A stretch of 37,298 nt of DNA from a virus, in IMG/VR virus record IMGVR_UViG_3300021505_000003, positions 1 to 37,298 of that record; one strand, 5' to 3'. Below the pieces are notes generated by a model, which had not been told where the DNA came from, made no database searches, and was given only the letters and a program-made list of their open reading frames with translations. The position numbers and the translations under genes were made by a program. This document shows, one piece after another, positions 25,151-31,457 of the stretch; the first letter of the stretch is position 1; each line of letters starts with the position of its first letter.

Positions 25151-25794
25151 TTGCTCCGTTTTTTCTTTTCTTTTATACGTTCCCACTTAAAACGTCCATA
25201 ACCTGCGTTTCTCCACTGACCTAACCCTTTGAATTTCCCATAATCCAGAAGCGCCTCAATCACTTTAAAATTTAACTCTTTATGGGGAAGTAGCGTAATT
25301 TTTACTTCAAAGGACATCGGTTCAATATAGTCAGAGGACACAAGTGATACCCTGGGACCCTGCGGGGTCATTGCCCTTAACGGGCGCTGAAGAGTTCCAT
25401 CTGGATGTTCCTTAAGCCAGATCCAATCAGGTTCTACAAAAACGTAGTTGTCTATTTTAGACTTAAGATTTTTAATTTTTAAAGACTCTTTTAGGACATT
25501 CCCTGCCTCTTTCAAAAAGCCTTTTATTTGATAAGCTTTTAAGTATATTCCGTCAGGATCCGTATAAAAACCAGTCTCATTATCACCATCTGGAGTCATC
25601 TTCTGTTCAATTTGTTGCTGCATCTCCTGTTCATCTAATTGTTCAGGGTCCTCATCAGTTAAGTCTTTACTGTTACCAAAATATTTTTCCTGAACATATT
25701 TACGGAAAAGTTCTTTATTTTTGGGTAAACTGCCTAAAAGTTTCTCCAATAAAATTATTTTATAGCACCTGCTTTCAAATTCTAAATCGCTCAT
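25135..25794 (-). CDS. RAMP-superfamily (Cas7-like) protein, putative
   Basis: A 219-aa protein with features of RAMP (Cas5/6/7) proteins: an N-terminal strand then KLLGSLPKN, a helix-preceding loop KAYQIKGFLKEAGNVLK (about 87-103) like the Cas7 signature region, the conserved-looking RPLRAMTPQGPRVSL (about 137-151), and a C-terminal glycine-rich loop GLGQWRNAGYGRF (190-202). The acidic segment near 45-70 (DEDPEQLDEQEMQQQIEQ) may be disordered. No other effector-complex subunit or CRISPR array is in the window. Cas7 proteins coat RNA, so this may bind single-stranded nucleic acid, aid recombination with the neighbouring RecT, or interfere with CRISPR complexes. Fold assignment is by eye. Confidence 0.55.
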   Translation of the reverse strand: MSDLEFESRCYKIILLEKLLGSLPKNKELFRKYVQEKYFGNSKDLTDEDPEQLDEQEMQQQIEQKMTPDGDNETGFYTDPDGIYLKAYQIKGFLKEAGNVLKESLKIKNLKSKIDNYVFVEPDWIWLKEHPDGTLQRPLRAMTPQGPRVSLVSSDYIEPMSFEVKITLLPHKELNFKVIEALLDYGKFKGLGQWRNAGYGRFKWERIKEKKKRSKGEVK

Positions 25795-25796
25795 TT

Positions 25797-26045
25797 TTAC
25801 CTCCTCTCGTCTTTAAATAATTCTTTTTTACAATATAAAATTTTACCTTCACATAGCTCTAATTTTATATATATTTCTTCTTTATAAGAAAAATCTTGGA
25901 CAACATTAATCTCTTCAGGTTCACCAAATAAAGGGCAGTCATCCTTACAGGGTTCTGCCCTGTTACTTTTAGGGCAAATCATAGTCTTAAAAAGACTGCC
26001 TCTTTTTATTTCTAAAATACCTCTTTCAGTTATCCTGAATATCAT
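25797..26045 (-). CDS. Small Cys-rich protein, possible zinc-binding
   Basis: An 82-aa protein with Cys24, CKDDC (33-37) in a CPKSNRAEPCKDDCPLFGEP setting and two later Cys (ELCEGKILYC). The N-terminus is a basic, beta-like segment (MIFRITERGILEIKRGSLF). The PCKDDCPLFGEP pattern recurs in small phage proteins. Its start overlaps the stop of the gene at 26042 (ATGA) and its stop is two bases before the RAMP-like gene start, so it is tightly coupled to both. Function unknown. Confidence 0.75.
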   Translation of the reverse strand: MIFRITERGILEIKRGSLFKTMICPKSNRAEPCKDDCPLFGEPEEINVVQDFSYKEEIYIKLELCEGKILYCKKELFKDERR

Positions 26046-26221
26046 CTTTTACCTCCTCTCTTTAGTTTTATTAGCCCTTGCCTTATCTCGTCTTTAGTCC
26101 ATATGCACAAGTCTTTTGCGTATGGGTTATAAAGGCGTCCGCACATCTTCTTAACCCTTACCCATGCTGCGCAATATCTCTCGCAAAAGAGTTCTGGCAC
26201 TTTCTCAATTTTAGGATACAT
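26042..26221 (-). CDS. Small Cys-containing protein (59 aa)
   Basis: A short gene that fills an otherwise empty 177-bp space inside the leftward operon. It encodes 59 aa starting MYPKIEKVPELFCERYC, with Cys13, Cys17, Cys27 and Cys39 and a basic C-terminus (KLKRGGKR). Its stop overlaps the start of the next gene (ATGA) and it starts two bases past the preceding stop, typical of tightly packed phage operons. The four Cys could form a zinc knuckle. It carries no clear strong ribosome site, so translation is probably coupled to the upstream gene. Confidence 0.7.
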   Translation of the reverse strand: MYPKIEKVPELFCERYCAAWVRVKKMCGRLYNPYAKDLCIWTKDEIRQGLIKLKRGGKR

Positions 26222-26222
26222 C

Positions 26223-26660
26223 TTACATTCCTAAATGTTTTACTTTTTTCCTCAGTTCGGCAAATTCTTTTTTGATGTCTTCAGGCATATCAGGGGCATC
26301 ATCTCTTAAAAATCTTAATATTATCGGATCACCAGAAGTAGTTACATATTCAGTCGGATATTCCTTCCTTAAATGTTTACAATTGTGCTCTCGGCAACAA
26401 ACGTAAAGAGTTTCATTAATTATTAAATTGCCTAGTATTAGATTACCACATCTCTCACACATCGGATTCGGATAAATGGCATACAACGGTTCTTTTTTTC
26501 TAGGCGCAATTAGAATATTTTCCTCCCACTCCTTAGCTATCTCGTAACAATCTTTTAATTCACTACTAATTGCCTTTAGAGTTTTAAATTGTTCCTCAGA
26601 AACCTCGTGACTTAAGGCGTTTATTTTTATCCAAACTGATTTAATTTTTTCTTTAAGCAT
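26223..26660 (-). CDS. Zinc-ribbon-like protein of unknown function
   Basis: A 145-aa protein. The first 60 residues are helical (KIKSVWIKINALSHEV, then FKTLKAISSELKDCYEIA). The middle has a likely zinc ribbon: CERCGNLI, then YVCCREHNC about 20 residues later. The C-terminus is charged. I chose the ATG at 26660, which overlaps the stop of the nuclease gene and has a GGAGG site; a longer frame from 26708 would run inside the nuclease gene. It may be a nucleic-acid-binding accessory factor in recombination. Confidence 0.7.
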   Translation of the reverse strand: MLKEKIKSVWIKINALSHEVSEEQFKTLKAISSELKDCYEIAKEWEENILIAPRKKEPLYAIYPNPMCERCGNLILGNLIINETLYVCCREHNCKHLRKEYPTEYVTTSGDPIILRFLRDDAPDMPEDIKKEFAELRKKVKHLGM

Positions 26661-27477
26661 CTTTTGCCTCCTTTTTAGTTTTGGCTTTAGTTTTTTTGAT
26701 TTTACCAAATCTCATTGAGATTGTTGGGCTTAAATATAATCTGTTATTTTCATCTATTTGAAGTTCCTCTAAACCATTTTCTAATAAAAAAATTTTTAAT
26801 TGTTCTTTTACCTGTTTCAAAAAACCTTCTGCTATTAAAACCTTACTGGCAAGTTTAACAGCCTCTTCAACGCTGGTAATCGCTACAGCTTTTACTTCCT
26901 GAAGCTGATTTTCCGCATAACAATCTTTTATAAACGGACAATAACCGCAATGGTCTCCAGGTCTGCATGGAAAGTCCTCTGTGGTCAAAATAGTCTCACT
27001 GATCGTCACTAATTCCTCTTCAAAGTCTTTAAGATCATCTATATTGTAAACAAACCGCTTATAAAAATTACCTTTGAGACTTACAAAATAGCTTGTGAAA
27101 AACTGTAAATCAGGATATTTTTTAGATAACAACAAAGCGTAAATTTTTAATTGCTCATCATCGTTGGGCAGGTTATATAACTTCCAGTCCGCTATAGCAC
27201 AACTTAAACTATTATTAATGCTATAGCAGTCAATTACGCCTTTAAGGGTAAAGGTCAAAAAGTCTTCTTCAAAAACCTCTTCAAAAACAGGATTTGTAAA
27301 ATTCCTTTCAAAGGCGGGCTTAAAAAAATCTGGTATATTGCCTTTTGCAATCTTCTCATGTTCAGTAGACCCTTCTAACATCTTTTGGGTGGGCGCAGCC
27401 TTGCGCCCCTCAACATAAGTATAATAATATTTTTTTGGACAAGTTTTAAATGTTTTTATTCTAGAAAAACTAATCAT
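26653..27477 (-). CDS. PD-(D/E)XK nuclease of Cas4/AddB type with 4Fe-4S cluster
   Basis: A 274-aa exonuclease-like protein. Visible motifs: SFSRIKTFKTCPKKYYY at the start, His40 (GSTEHEKIA), Asp83 (GVIDCY), Asp97 and Lys99 (IADWKLY, the DxK core), Gln109 and Tyr113 (QLKIYA). Cys13 with Cys177, Cys180 and Cys186 (C-x2-C-x5-C) matches the iron-sulphur cluster ligands of Cas4 and AddB. Such enzymes resect DNA ends. Placed directly after recT it probably makes the single-stranded tails RecT anneals, like Redα/RecE with its partner. A Cas4-like adaptation role is not supported because no Cas1/Cas2 is present. Confidence 0.85.
   Translation of the reverse strand: MISFSRIKTFKTCPKKYYYTYVEGRKAAPTQKMLEGSTEHEKIAKGNIPDFFKPAFERNFTNPVFEEVFEEDFLTFTLKGVIDCYSINNSLSCAIADWKLYNLPNDDEQLKIYALLLSKKYPDLQFFTSYFVSLKGNFYKRFVYNIDDLKDFEEELVTISETILTTEDFPCRPGDHCGYCPFIKDCYAENQLQEVKAVAITSVEEAVKLASKVLIAEGFLKQVKEQLKIFLLENGLEELQIDENNRLYLSPTISMRFGKIKKTKAKTKKEAKDA
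27391..27408. other. GC-rich perfect inverted repeat inside the nuclease gene
   Basis: GGGCGCA (27391-27397) and TGCGCCC (27402-27408) form a perfect 7-bp stem with a 4-base loop in otherwise AT-rich DNA, within codons 24-29 of the nuclease gene. No T-run follows on either strand. It could slow translation or transcription or be a protein site; coding constraint (GRKAAP) may explain it. Confidence 0.4.
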
Positions 27478-27478
27478 C

Positions 27479-28258
27479 TTAAACCTCCTCTTTTAATAAG
27501 CTTTCAAAGTTTTTACCATTACCGTTTTTCTTTTCTTTTTTCATTAACCCTTCAATGTGTTTTATAATTTCTCCCTGGTTGCCTTCAAACTCTTCAAATA
27601 GCTCAATAAGGTCTGGGGTCTTAATTTTATATTTTTTAACCAAATTTTTTAAATCATCGGTCGCCACTTCTCTTATCTTTTCTATTGTCCACTCTTCTTC
27701 TGGTTTAGTCTCGGACTCTGCAGGTTCAGATGCGGGTGATACTTCAGCATCTATTATTTCAGGTGGGGTATCAGCAATCTCTTCTGGAGTATAAATACCA
27801 GCAATAACCCCTGGATAAACGGTGCGGATACCTTCACTAATAGTTCGTGCTCTCAACATAGCTCGTGGGTATCTTTTCCAGTTAGAACCAGCTTTATCAA
27901 ATAAACCAGCATTTTTAGCCATCTGTATTGTCCATTCAATAGTTACGCTGCCACCTTGAGGATGGCTGAAAGTAGCTCGTGCTTTTGTGTCCGTAAGCTC
28001 ATGCCACTCAACACGTCCGCCTACTTGCTGAAATCTCGCCAACATGGCATCCGCTCGCATGGCTGGACGACCCTGGATAATATGATATTCCTGTATTGCC
28101 TTCATCGGATGGAGACCTTCCGCTTGTGATAGCAACATCAGCGCCACAGCCTGTTCCTTTCTAGTTATCCCAAATAACCCACTCTTAACTACATAGTCCG
28201 CAATTTTTTCTACTTCTACAATACCAAATTCTTTTGGCGTTAAACTTTTTTCTGACAT
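27479..28258 (-). CDS. recT: RecT family single-strand annealing recombinase
   Basis: A 259-aa annealing protein. The conserved RecT core is visible: EAVALMLLSQAEGLHPMKAI-like segment (residues ~37-56), YHIIQGRPAMRADAMLARFQ (58-77), EWTIQMAKNAGLFDKAGSN, then NWKRYPRAMLRARTISEGIR and VIAGIYTPEE. RecT binds single-stranded DNA and anneals complementary strands or invades duplexes. The Glu/Pro-rich region after ~170 and a basic C-terminus are typical variable tails. Its stop is followed at once by the Fe-S nuclease gene, giving a recombination pair. Confidence 0.93.
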   Translation of the reverse strand: MSEKSLTPKEFGIVEVEKIADYVVKSGLFGITRKEQAVALMLLSQAEGLHPMKAIQEYHIIQGRPAMRADAMLARFQQVGGRVEWHELTDTKARATFSHPQGGSVTIEWTIQMAKNAGLFDKAGSNWKRYPRAMLRARTISEGIRTVYPGVIAGIYTPEEIADTPPEIIDAEVSPASEPAESETKPEEEWTIEKIREVATDDLKNLVKKYKIKTPDLIELFEEFEGNQGEIIKHIEGLMKKEKKNGNGKNFESLLKEEV

Positions 28259-28279
28259 CTTATACCTCCTCTTTCTCCT

Positions 28280-28687
28280 TTATAAAATAATCCATTTCTT
28301 ATGTTGGAAAACAGACTTCTTTATAATGCGTCCATTTTCCAACTTTTCCTCAATTACCCTTCTCTCACTATGAGAGAAAAGGTAGCGAGGATATTTACCA
28401 GAACCATCCTCTAAACTTTTACAATACCTAGCCATCAGCCACATAAAAGCTGGTGAGCCTGCTGGAAAGATAATCCCAGCGTAAGAAAAGTTATCAGGAA
28501 AGATCTCTTCCACCACCCGACGAGCGAGATTTTTTAATGCATCCTCGTCAGAGGGTGTGTTGAGGAGTTCTTCCCGAAGATACTCAGGAAGTTCCTCAAT
28601 TTCTACAGGCTCAAGGAAAATTTTCTCCAGCTCTTTTATTTGAGCTGGCGTGAGATCGTGGTTTAATATTTTTAAAATTTTTGTCAT
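28280..28687 (-). CDS. Csx20-like putative ring nuclease (anti-type III CRISPR candidate)
   Basis: A 135-aa protein, first in the leftward operon. It resembles the CRISPR-associated Csx20 family: an N-terminal strand with LNHDLTPAQIKELEK (8-22), a LPEYL/N-x-P segment (33-45), a second strand ending in the small-residue loop FPAGSPAF (74-81), then LFSHSERRVIEEKLENG (103-119) and the end motif SVFQHKKW (125-132). Csx20 has a CARF-like fold and is thought to cleave cyclic oligoadenylate, the alarm signal of type III CRISPR. A phage copy, made early, could silence that defence. Recognition is by remembered family pattern; the active site and ligand size are not established from sequence. Confidence 0.55.
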   Translation of the reverse strand: MTKILKILNHDLTPAQIKELEKIFLEPVEIEELPEYLREELLNTPSDEDALKNLARRVVEEIFPDNFSYAGIIFPAGSPAFMWLMARYCKSLEDGSGKYPRYLFSHSERRVIEEKLENGRIIKKSVFQHKKWIIL

Positions 28688-28741
28688 AACAACCTCCTTT
28701 CAAATATTTTTTTTTTACTTTCCTTCCAAATGACCTCGTTG

Positions 28742-28770
28742 TTGAGAGCTATTATATAATTATATATTAT
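28742..28770 (+). promoter_or_regulatory. Rightward early promoter overlapping the leftward one
   Basis: TTGAGA (28742-28747), a 17-bp spacer and TATTAT (28765-28770) give a good sigma70-like promoter for the rightward module starting at 28830. Its elements interleave with those of the leftward promoter, so both cannot be occupied at once. The downstream leader (28777-28829) is A-rich and ends in GGGGG-type ribosome site (aaaaggggg). Confidence 0.65.
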
Positions 28771-28778
28771 GTTGTCAA
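28751..28778 (-). promoter_or_regulatory. Strong leftward early promoter
   Basis: On the minus strand TTGACA (plus 28773-28778), a 16-bp spacer and TATAAT (plus 28751-28756) form a consensus sigma70 promoter. Transcription should start near 28744, about 55 bases before the Csx20-like gene, whose AAAGGAGG site is good. It overlaps the rightward promoter at 28742-28770. Confidence 0.85.
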
Positions 28779-28829
28779 GAAAAAAAATAATAAAATTTTA
28801 AAAAAAATTAAATAAAAGGGGGTAAGTAT

Positions 28830-29039
28830 ATGAAATATTTAAATGTTTCCGAGATAAGAGATATTTTATTAAAGAAGGGAATAAAAATGAGCTATATGTC
28901 AGTGAGAGATCTTACACGTGATCCTACTTTCCCTGAAGCCGTCTATCTTCCAGGATATGTTAAACCTAGATGGAAGAAACAGGATGTATTAAAATGGATT
29001 GATAACTATTTAAACAAAAGGAGTAAAGGTAATGAGTAA
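28830..29039 (+). CDS. AlpA/excisionase-like small DNA-binding protein
   Basis: A 69-aa protein with the MerR-type winged-helix pattern of AlpA/excisionase proteins: YLNVSEIRDILLKKGI, then MSVRDLTRDPTFPEAVYLPG and RWKKQDVLKWIDNYL. The DPTFPxAVxLxG segment between recognition helix and wing is characteristic. As first gene of the rightward module, next to the overlapping early promoters, it may regulate them. It overlaps the RuvC-like gene by 8 bases. No integrase exists here, so a regulatory role is more likely than excision. Confidence 0.75.
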   Translation: MKYLNVSEIRDILLKKGIKMSYMSVRDLTRDPTFPEAVYLPGYVKPRWKKQDVLKWIDNYLNKRSKGNE

Positions 29040-29517
29040 AGTGGCTATTTTAGGCATTGACCCAGGGCAAAAAGGCGGGTGCGCTTTAATAAGGGATGGT
29101 GAATTAATAGAACTCCATCCCTTTACGAGAGATCGCTTTGAGAATGTAATGCTTTTAAAAAATATACTTGATAAAGATTATTCTTTTCATGTTATAGTTG
29201 AAGAAGGGCATGCATTTAAAGGGCAGGGTGTAAATTCTGTCTTTACTTTTGGTTTTTTTCACGGCATGATTTACGGTGTGTTCTGCGGTAAAGCGCCTGT
29301 TGTTTATGTCCGCCCTCGTGATTGGCAAAAGTTTCATGGGTTAAACAAAAAAAGAACCACCAAAAACCGTAATGTCTGGCGGAGAGAGCGTAAAAAGATG
29401 TCTGTCCAGAAGGCAAAAGAGCTTTATCCTGGATGGGCAAGCAAAATAAAAAACCACGACGGCATGGCTGAGGCTATCTTGATTGCAAGATATGGGATGG
29501 CTTTATTAAAAACATAG
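29032..29517 (+). CDS. RuvC-like Holliday junction resolvase
   Basis: A 161-aa RNase H-fold nuclease. Motifs: ILGIDPGQKGGCAL with Asp10, IVEEGHAF with Glu57/Glu58, and NHDGMAEAILIARYG with Asp143 and Glu147, the set of acidic residues that bind two metals in RuvC-type resolvases. It would cut branched DNA to allow packaging of recombining or replicating phage DNA. It overlaps the regulator gene upstream. Length is close to bacterial RuvC (~170 aa). A basic patch (KKRTTKNRNVWRRERKK, about 104-120) may contact DNA. Confidence 0.88.
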   Translation: MSKVAILGIDPGQKGGCALIRDGELIELHPFTRDRFENVMLLKNILDKDYSFHVIVEEGHAFKGQGVNSVFTFGFFHGMIYGVFCGKAPVVYVRPRDWQKFHGLNKKRTTKNRNVWRRERKKMSVQKAKELYPGWASKIKNHDGMAEAILIARYGMALLKT

Positions 29518-29518
29518 C

Positions 29519-29552
29519 CTGATAACCCTATATATGGGTTTAAAAGACATAA
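29519..29552 (+). repeat. Direct repeat copy 1 with internal dyad
   Basis: CTGATAACCC, then a 7-base AT core, GGG and a 14-base tail ending in ACATAA. It includes the dyad AACCC tatatat GGGTT. It pairs with 29598-29632, 79 bases downstream, both in the noncoding gap after the resolvase gene. Confidence 0.7.
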
Positions 29553-29597
29553 TAGAGTGCTGTAAATAGAATAATATTTAAAAATAAACTTATATGT

Positions 29598-29632
29598 CTG
29601 ATAACCCCAAATATAGGGCTGAAAAGATATAA
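29598..29632 (+). repeat. Direct repeat copy 2
   Basis: CTGATAACCC, an 8-base AT core, GGG, then CTGAAAAGATATAA. It differs from copy 1 by one inserted base and a few substitutions; the dyad is weaker here. The pair sits just upstream of the small gene at 29650 and could be operators. The remaining ~130-bp gap shows nothing else. Confidence 0.7.
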
Positions 29633-29649
29633 AAAAGGGGTATTTTGAT

Positions 29650-29868
29650 ATGGCAGATAAAATAAAAGCAATTAAAAAATACGGGAGAAAAGCAAAAGGG
29701 AGAGCTAGTTTGCTGAAATATTTACAGGGAGAAAAAATTAGTAAAAATGAAGCCATCCTTGCTAAATGCTATGATTGCATGGGTTACTATGCGGACGGGA
29801 TAGGTGATTGTGGAGTGAAAGATTGTCCGCTGTATCCTTTTAACCCTTATAAAAACACAAAGGAGTAA
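29650..29868 (+). CDS. Small zinc-finger-like protein
   Basis: A 72-aa protein. After a basic N-terminal helix (KIKAIKKYGRKAKGRASL) it has CYDCMGYYADGIGDCGVKDC followed by PLYPFNPY. The four Cys (C-x2-C-x10-C-x4-C) would bind one zinc. This small family is common in phages, often near replication genes; its function is not known to me. It lies just after the direct repeats and has a GGGG-type ribosome site. Confidence 0.8.
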   Translation: MADKIKAIKKYGRKAKGRASLLKYLQGEKISKNEAILAKCYDCMGYYADGIGDCGVKDCPLYPFNPYKNTKE

Positions 29869-29872
29869 AAAA

Positions 29873-30121
29873 ATGGGTAAAAAAGTTCCAGAACCTGTGG
29901 AACACATTGTTGCAGCCATAATGAAAGAAAAGGGCTGCAGTAGGCAAAAGGCTTATCAAATAGCCGTTGGAAGATTGCAAAAGTTGGGTTACCTCAAAAA
30001 AGGCACGTTAGATCTTACTAAAAAAGGTAAAGCTAAACTCTCAAAACATTATAAAGAACCTAAAAAAGTAAGGTTAACCAAAGTTAACAAGGCTAGAAAA
30101 TACAAAAAGAAAAAACTATAA
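29873..30121 (+). CDS. Small basic protein of a common phage family
   Basis: An 82-aa Lys-rich protein. The first half is helical with a Cys-Ser-Arg-Gln turn (AAIMKEKGCSRQKAYQIAVG), then LQKLGYLKKGTLDLTKKGK, a pattern I have seen in many small tailed-phage proteins. The C-terminus is a strongly basic tail (KVNKARKYKKKKL). It probably binds nucleic acid. It has a good AAAGGAG site and is followed after 11 bases by the kinase gene. Confidence 0.75.
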   Translation: MGKKVPEPVEHIVAAIMKEKGCSRQKAYQIAVGRLQKLGYLKKGTLDLTKKGKAKLSKHYKEPKKVRLTKVNKARKYKKKKL

Positions 30122-30132
30122 AGGAGGTGTTT

Positions 30133-30669
30133 ATGCAATATAATTTATCTAAATATAAAAAAATCGCTATTTGTGGCGCTCATGGCGTCGGCAAGACCAC
30201 CCTTGCTAAAAAAATGAGTGAGAGTTTTGGATTGCCCTATATCCCAGAATTTGCTAGGGATCTGCTTAACGCCACCGATGGATTTAATTGGCGGACAACA
30301 GAAGATATAACATCTTGGTGGCATTTTGAACTCGCTATCATCTTCAGCCATCTTTTTACTGTTAAAAACAGAGAGCGCTTTATATCTGATAGATCCATCT
30401 GGGATGTCCTTGCCTATATCCATTTAAAAAGTATAGACTGTCCAGATGTGGGTGAGAGCTTTCATATTTTACAGGAACTTATTAATAAACATCATCCTCT
30501 ATACGACGCAATCCTCTTTTGCAATCCACCAGAGGGGTATAACGATGAACCAGGATGGGTTATTCATTATATTCTTAAAGAAATGTTAAAAGATGTGGAA
30601 GATGTGTTGATCTTCAATATTTATAGGGGAGACGTGTTGATTTATAATGACAAGTCAGTAGAGGTTTAA
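30133..30669 (+). CDS. P-loop ATPase / nucleotide kinase-like protein
   Basis: A 178-aa protein with a Walker A motif GAHGVGKTT (15-23) after a single strand (KKIAICG), then a helix and PYIPEFARDLL, like AAA_28/NadR-type kinases and nucleoside monophosphate kinases. The motif ERFISDRSIWDVLAY (near 79-93) holds the Asp-Arg typical of kinase lid/substrate sites, and DAILFCNPPEGYND follows. It may phosphorylate a nucleoside or a cofactor. I chose ATG 30133 because it lies at good spacing from AAGGAGG; an upstream GTG at 30127 overlaps that site. Confidence 0.75.
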   Translation: MQYNLSKYKKIAICGAHGVGKTTLAKKMSESFGLPYIPEFARDLLNATDGFNWRTTEDITSWWHFELAIIFSHLFTVKNRERFISDRSIWDVLAYIHLKSIDCPDVGESFHILQELINKHHPLYDAILFCNPPEGYNDEPGWVIHYILKEMLKDVEDVLIFNIYRGDVLIYNDKSVEV

Positions 30670-30680
30670 AATGAGCAATG

Positions 30681-30703
30681 AGCCTGCCTTTATGGCGGGC
30701 TTT
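30681..30703 (+). terminator. Weak terminator-like hairpin
   Basis: AGCCTGCC pairs with GGCGGGCT (8 bp, one wobble) around a 5-base loop, followed only by TTTAAAA. It lies in the 68-bp gap between the kinase and the DUF5662 genes and may partly terminate or stabilise mRNA. Confidence 0.5.
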
Positions 30704-30737
30704 AAAACGCAAATATAAACTTCTTAAGGAGGAAAAT

Positions 30738-31199
30738 ATGAATATAGAAATAGAAGTATTAAACGAAATCTTAACGCATAGGGCAGAAGTCCAGAAAAAT
30801 TTGGCTATAATAAGAGCAGAGCTTGAACAAAGGGGGATTATGCATGACATTAGCAAATTTGAGGATGTAGAATTTGACGCTTTTGTTACAACTCGCCCAA
30901 AATTTAAAAAAGCTAACTATGGAAGCAAGGAATATAAAGAATGCGAGGAACAAATAAAACCAGCTCTAGATCACCATTATTCAACTAATAGACATCATAT
31001 CAAATATCATCCACACGGATTTGAAGATATGAACTTATTGGATATATTGGAGATGTTAGCAGATTGGAAGGCAGCATCAAAAAGAAGTCCTAATTTATCT
31101 TTTAAAGATTCTTTAAAAATTGCTTTTAAAAAATATGAAATCCCTAAAAACATGCAAAGGCACATAATAAAAACTCTTGAATATCTTAACTGGTTATAA
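30738..31199 (+). CDS. DUF5662 family protein (HD-like)
   Basis: A 153-aa protein with RGIMHDISKFED (35-46), then NYGSKEYKECEEQIKPALDHHY followed by a second His-rich segment (TNRHHIKYHPHG) and MLADWKAASKR. The HD pair and following His/Asp residues resemble HD phosphohydrolases, the pattern of the DUF5662 family common in phages. It may hydrolyse nucleotides. I chose ATG 30738, which has AAGGAGG upstream; the frame extends to 30678 without a ribosome site. Gene spacing suggests membership of the rightward early operon. Confidence 0.82.
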   Translation: MNIEIEVLNEILTHRAEVQKNLAIIRAELEQRGIMHDISKFEDVEFDAFVTTRPKFKKANYGSKEYKECEEQIKPALDHHYSTNRHHIKYHPHGFEDMNLLDILEMLADWKAASKRSPNLSFKDSLKIAFKKYEIPKNMQRHIIKTLEYLNWL

Positions 31200-31215
31200 G
31201 AGAGAGGGTGCAAAT

Positions 31216-31410
31216 ATGAGACACGTTTACCTTAAAAGACCATTACAACAGCAACAACAACAAAAATTGCCTGATAACGTTAAAGATCGCAAAATTTTTA
31301 GGGTGAAAGATTCTGTCTGGGGTAAATTTGCAGGATACGCCAAAATGCTCCGCTTAACTCAGGCAGAGTTCCTGGAGAGATTATTGGACCTTTTTGAACA
31401 GCAAAAATAA
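31216..31410 (+). CDS. Ribbon-helix-helix-like small DNA-binding protein 1
   Basis: A 64-aa protein: a Gln tract (six Gln near residue 11-16, CAA/CAG-coded), a strand (KIFRVKDSVW) and two helices (GKFAGYAKMLRL, TQAEFLERLLDLF). It shares WxKFAGY and TQAxFLxxL with the protein at 31513, so the two are paralogues. The strand-helix-helix layout suits a dimeric RHH repressor. The start at 31216 follows GAGAGAGG; a longer frame from 31177 overlaps the preceding gene. It lies just before the consensus promoter at 31458. Confidence 0.65.
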   Translation: MRHVYLKRPLQQQQQQKLPDNVKDRKIFRVKDSVWGKFAGYAKMLRLTQAEFLERLLDLFEQQK

Positions 31411-31457
31411 ATAATCCCTTGCCTAAATTTTTTTTGAAGATTTTTTTGTAAAACGAC

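Noticed and set aside
26653-27477. CRISPR adaptation Cas4
   Set aside because: Motifs fit Cas4/AddB, but without Cas1/Cas2 and next to recT a recombination exonuclease is the simpler reading.
28830-29039. Excisionase of a temperate phage
   Set aside because: The AlpA-like fold fits, but no integrase or attachment site is present in a genome that appears complete.
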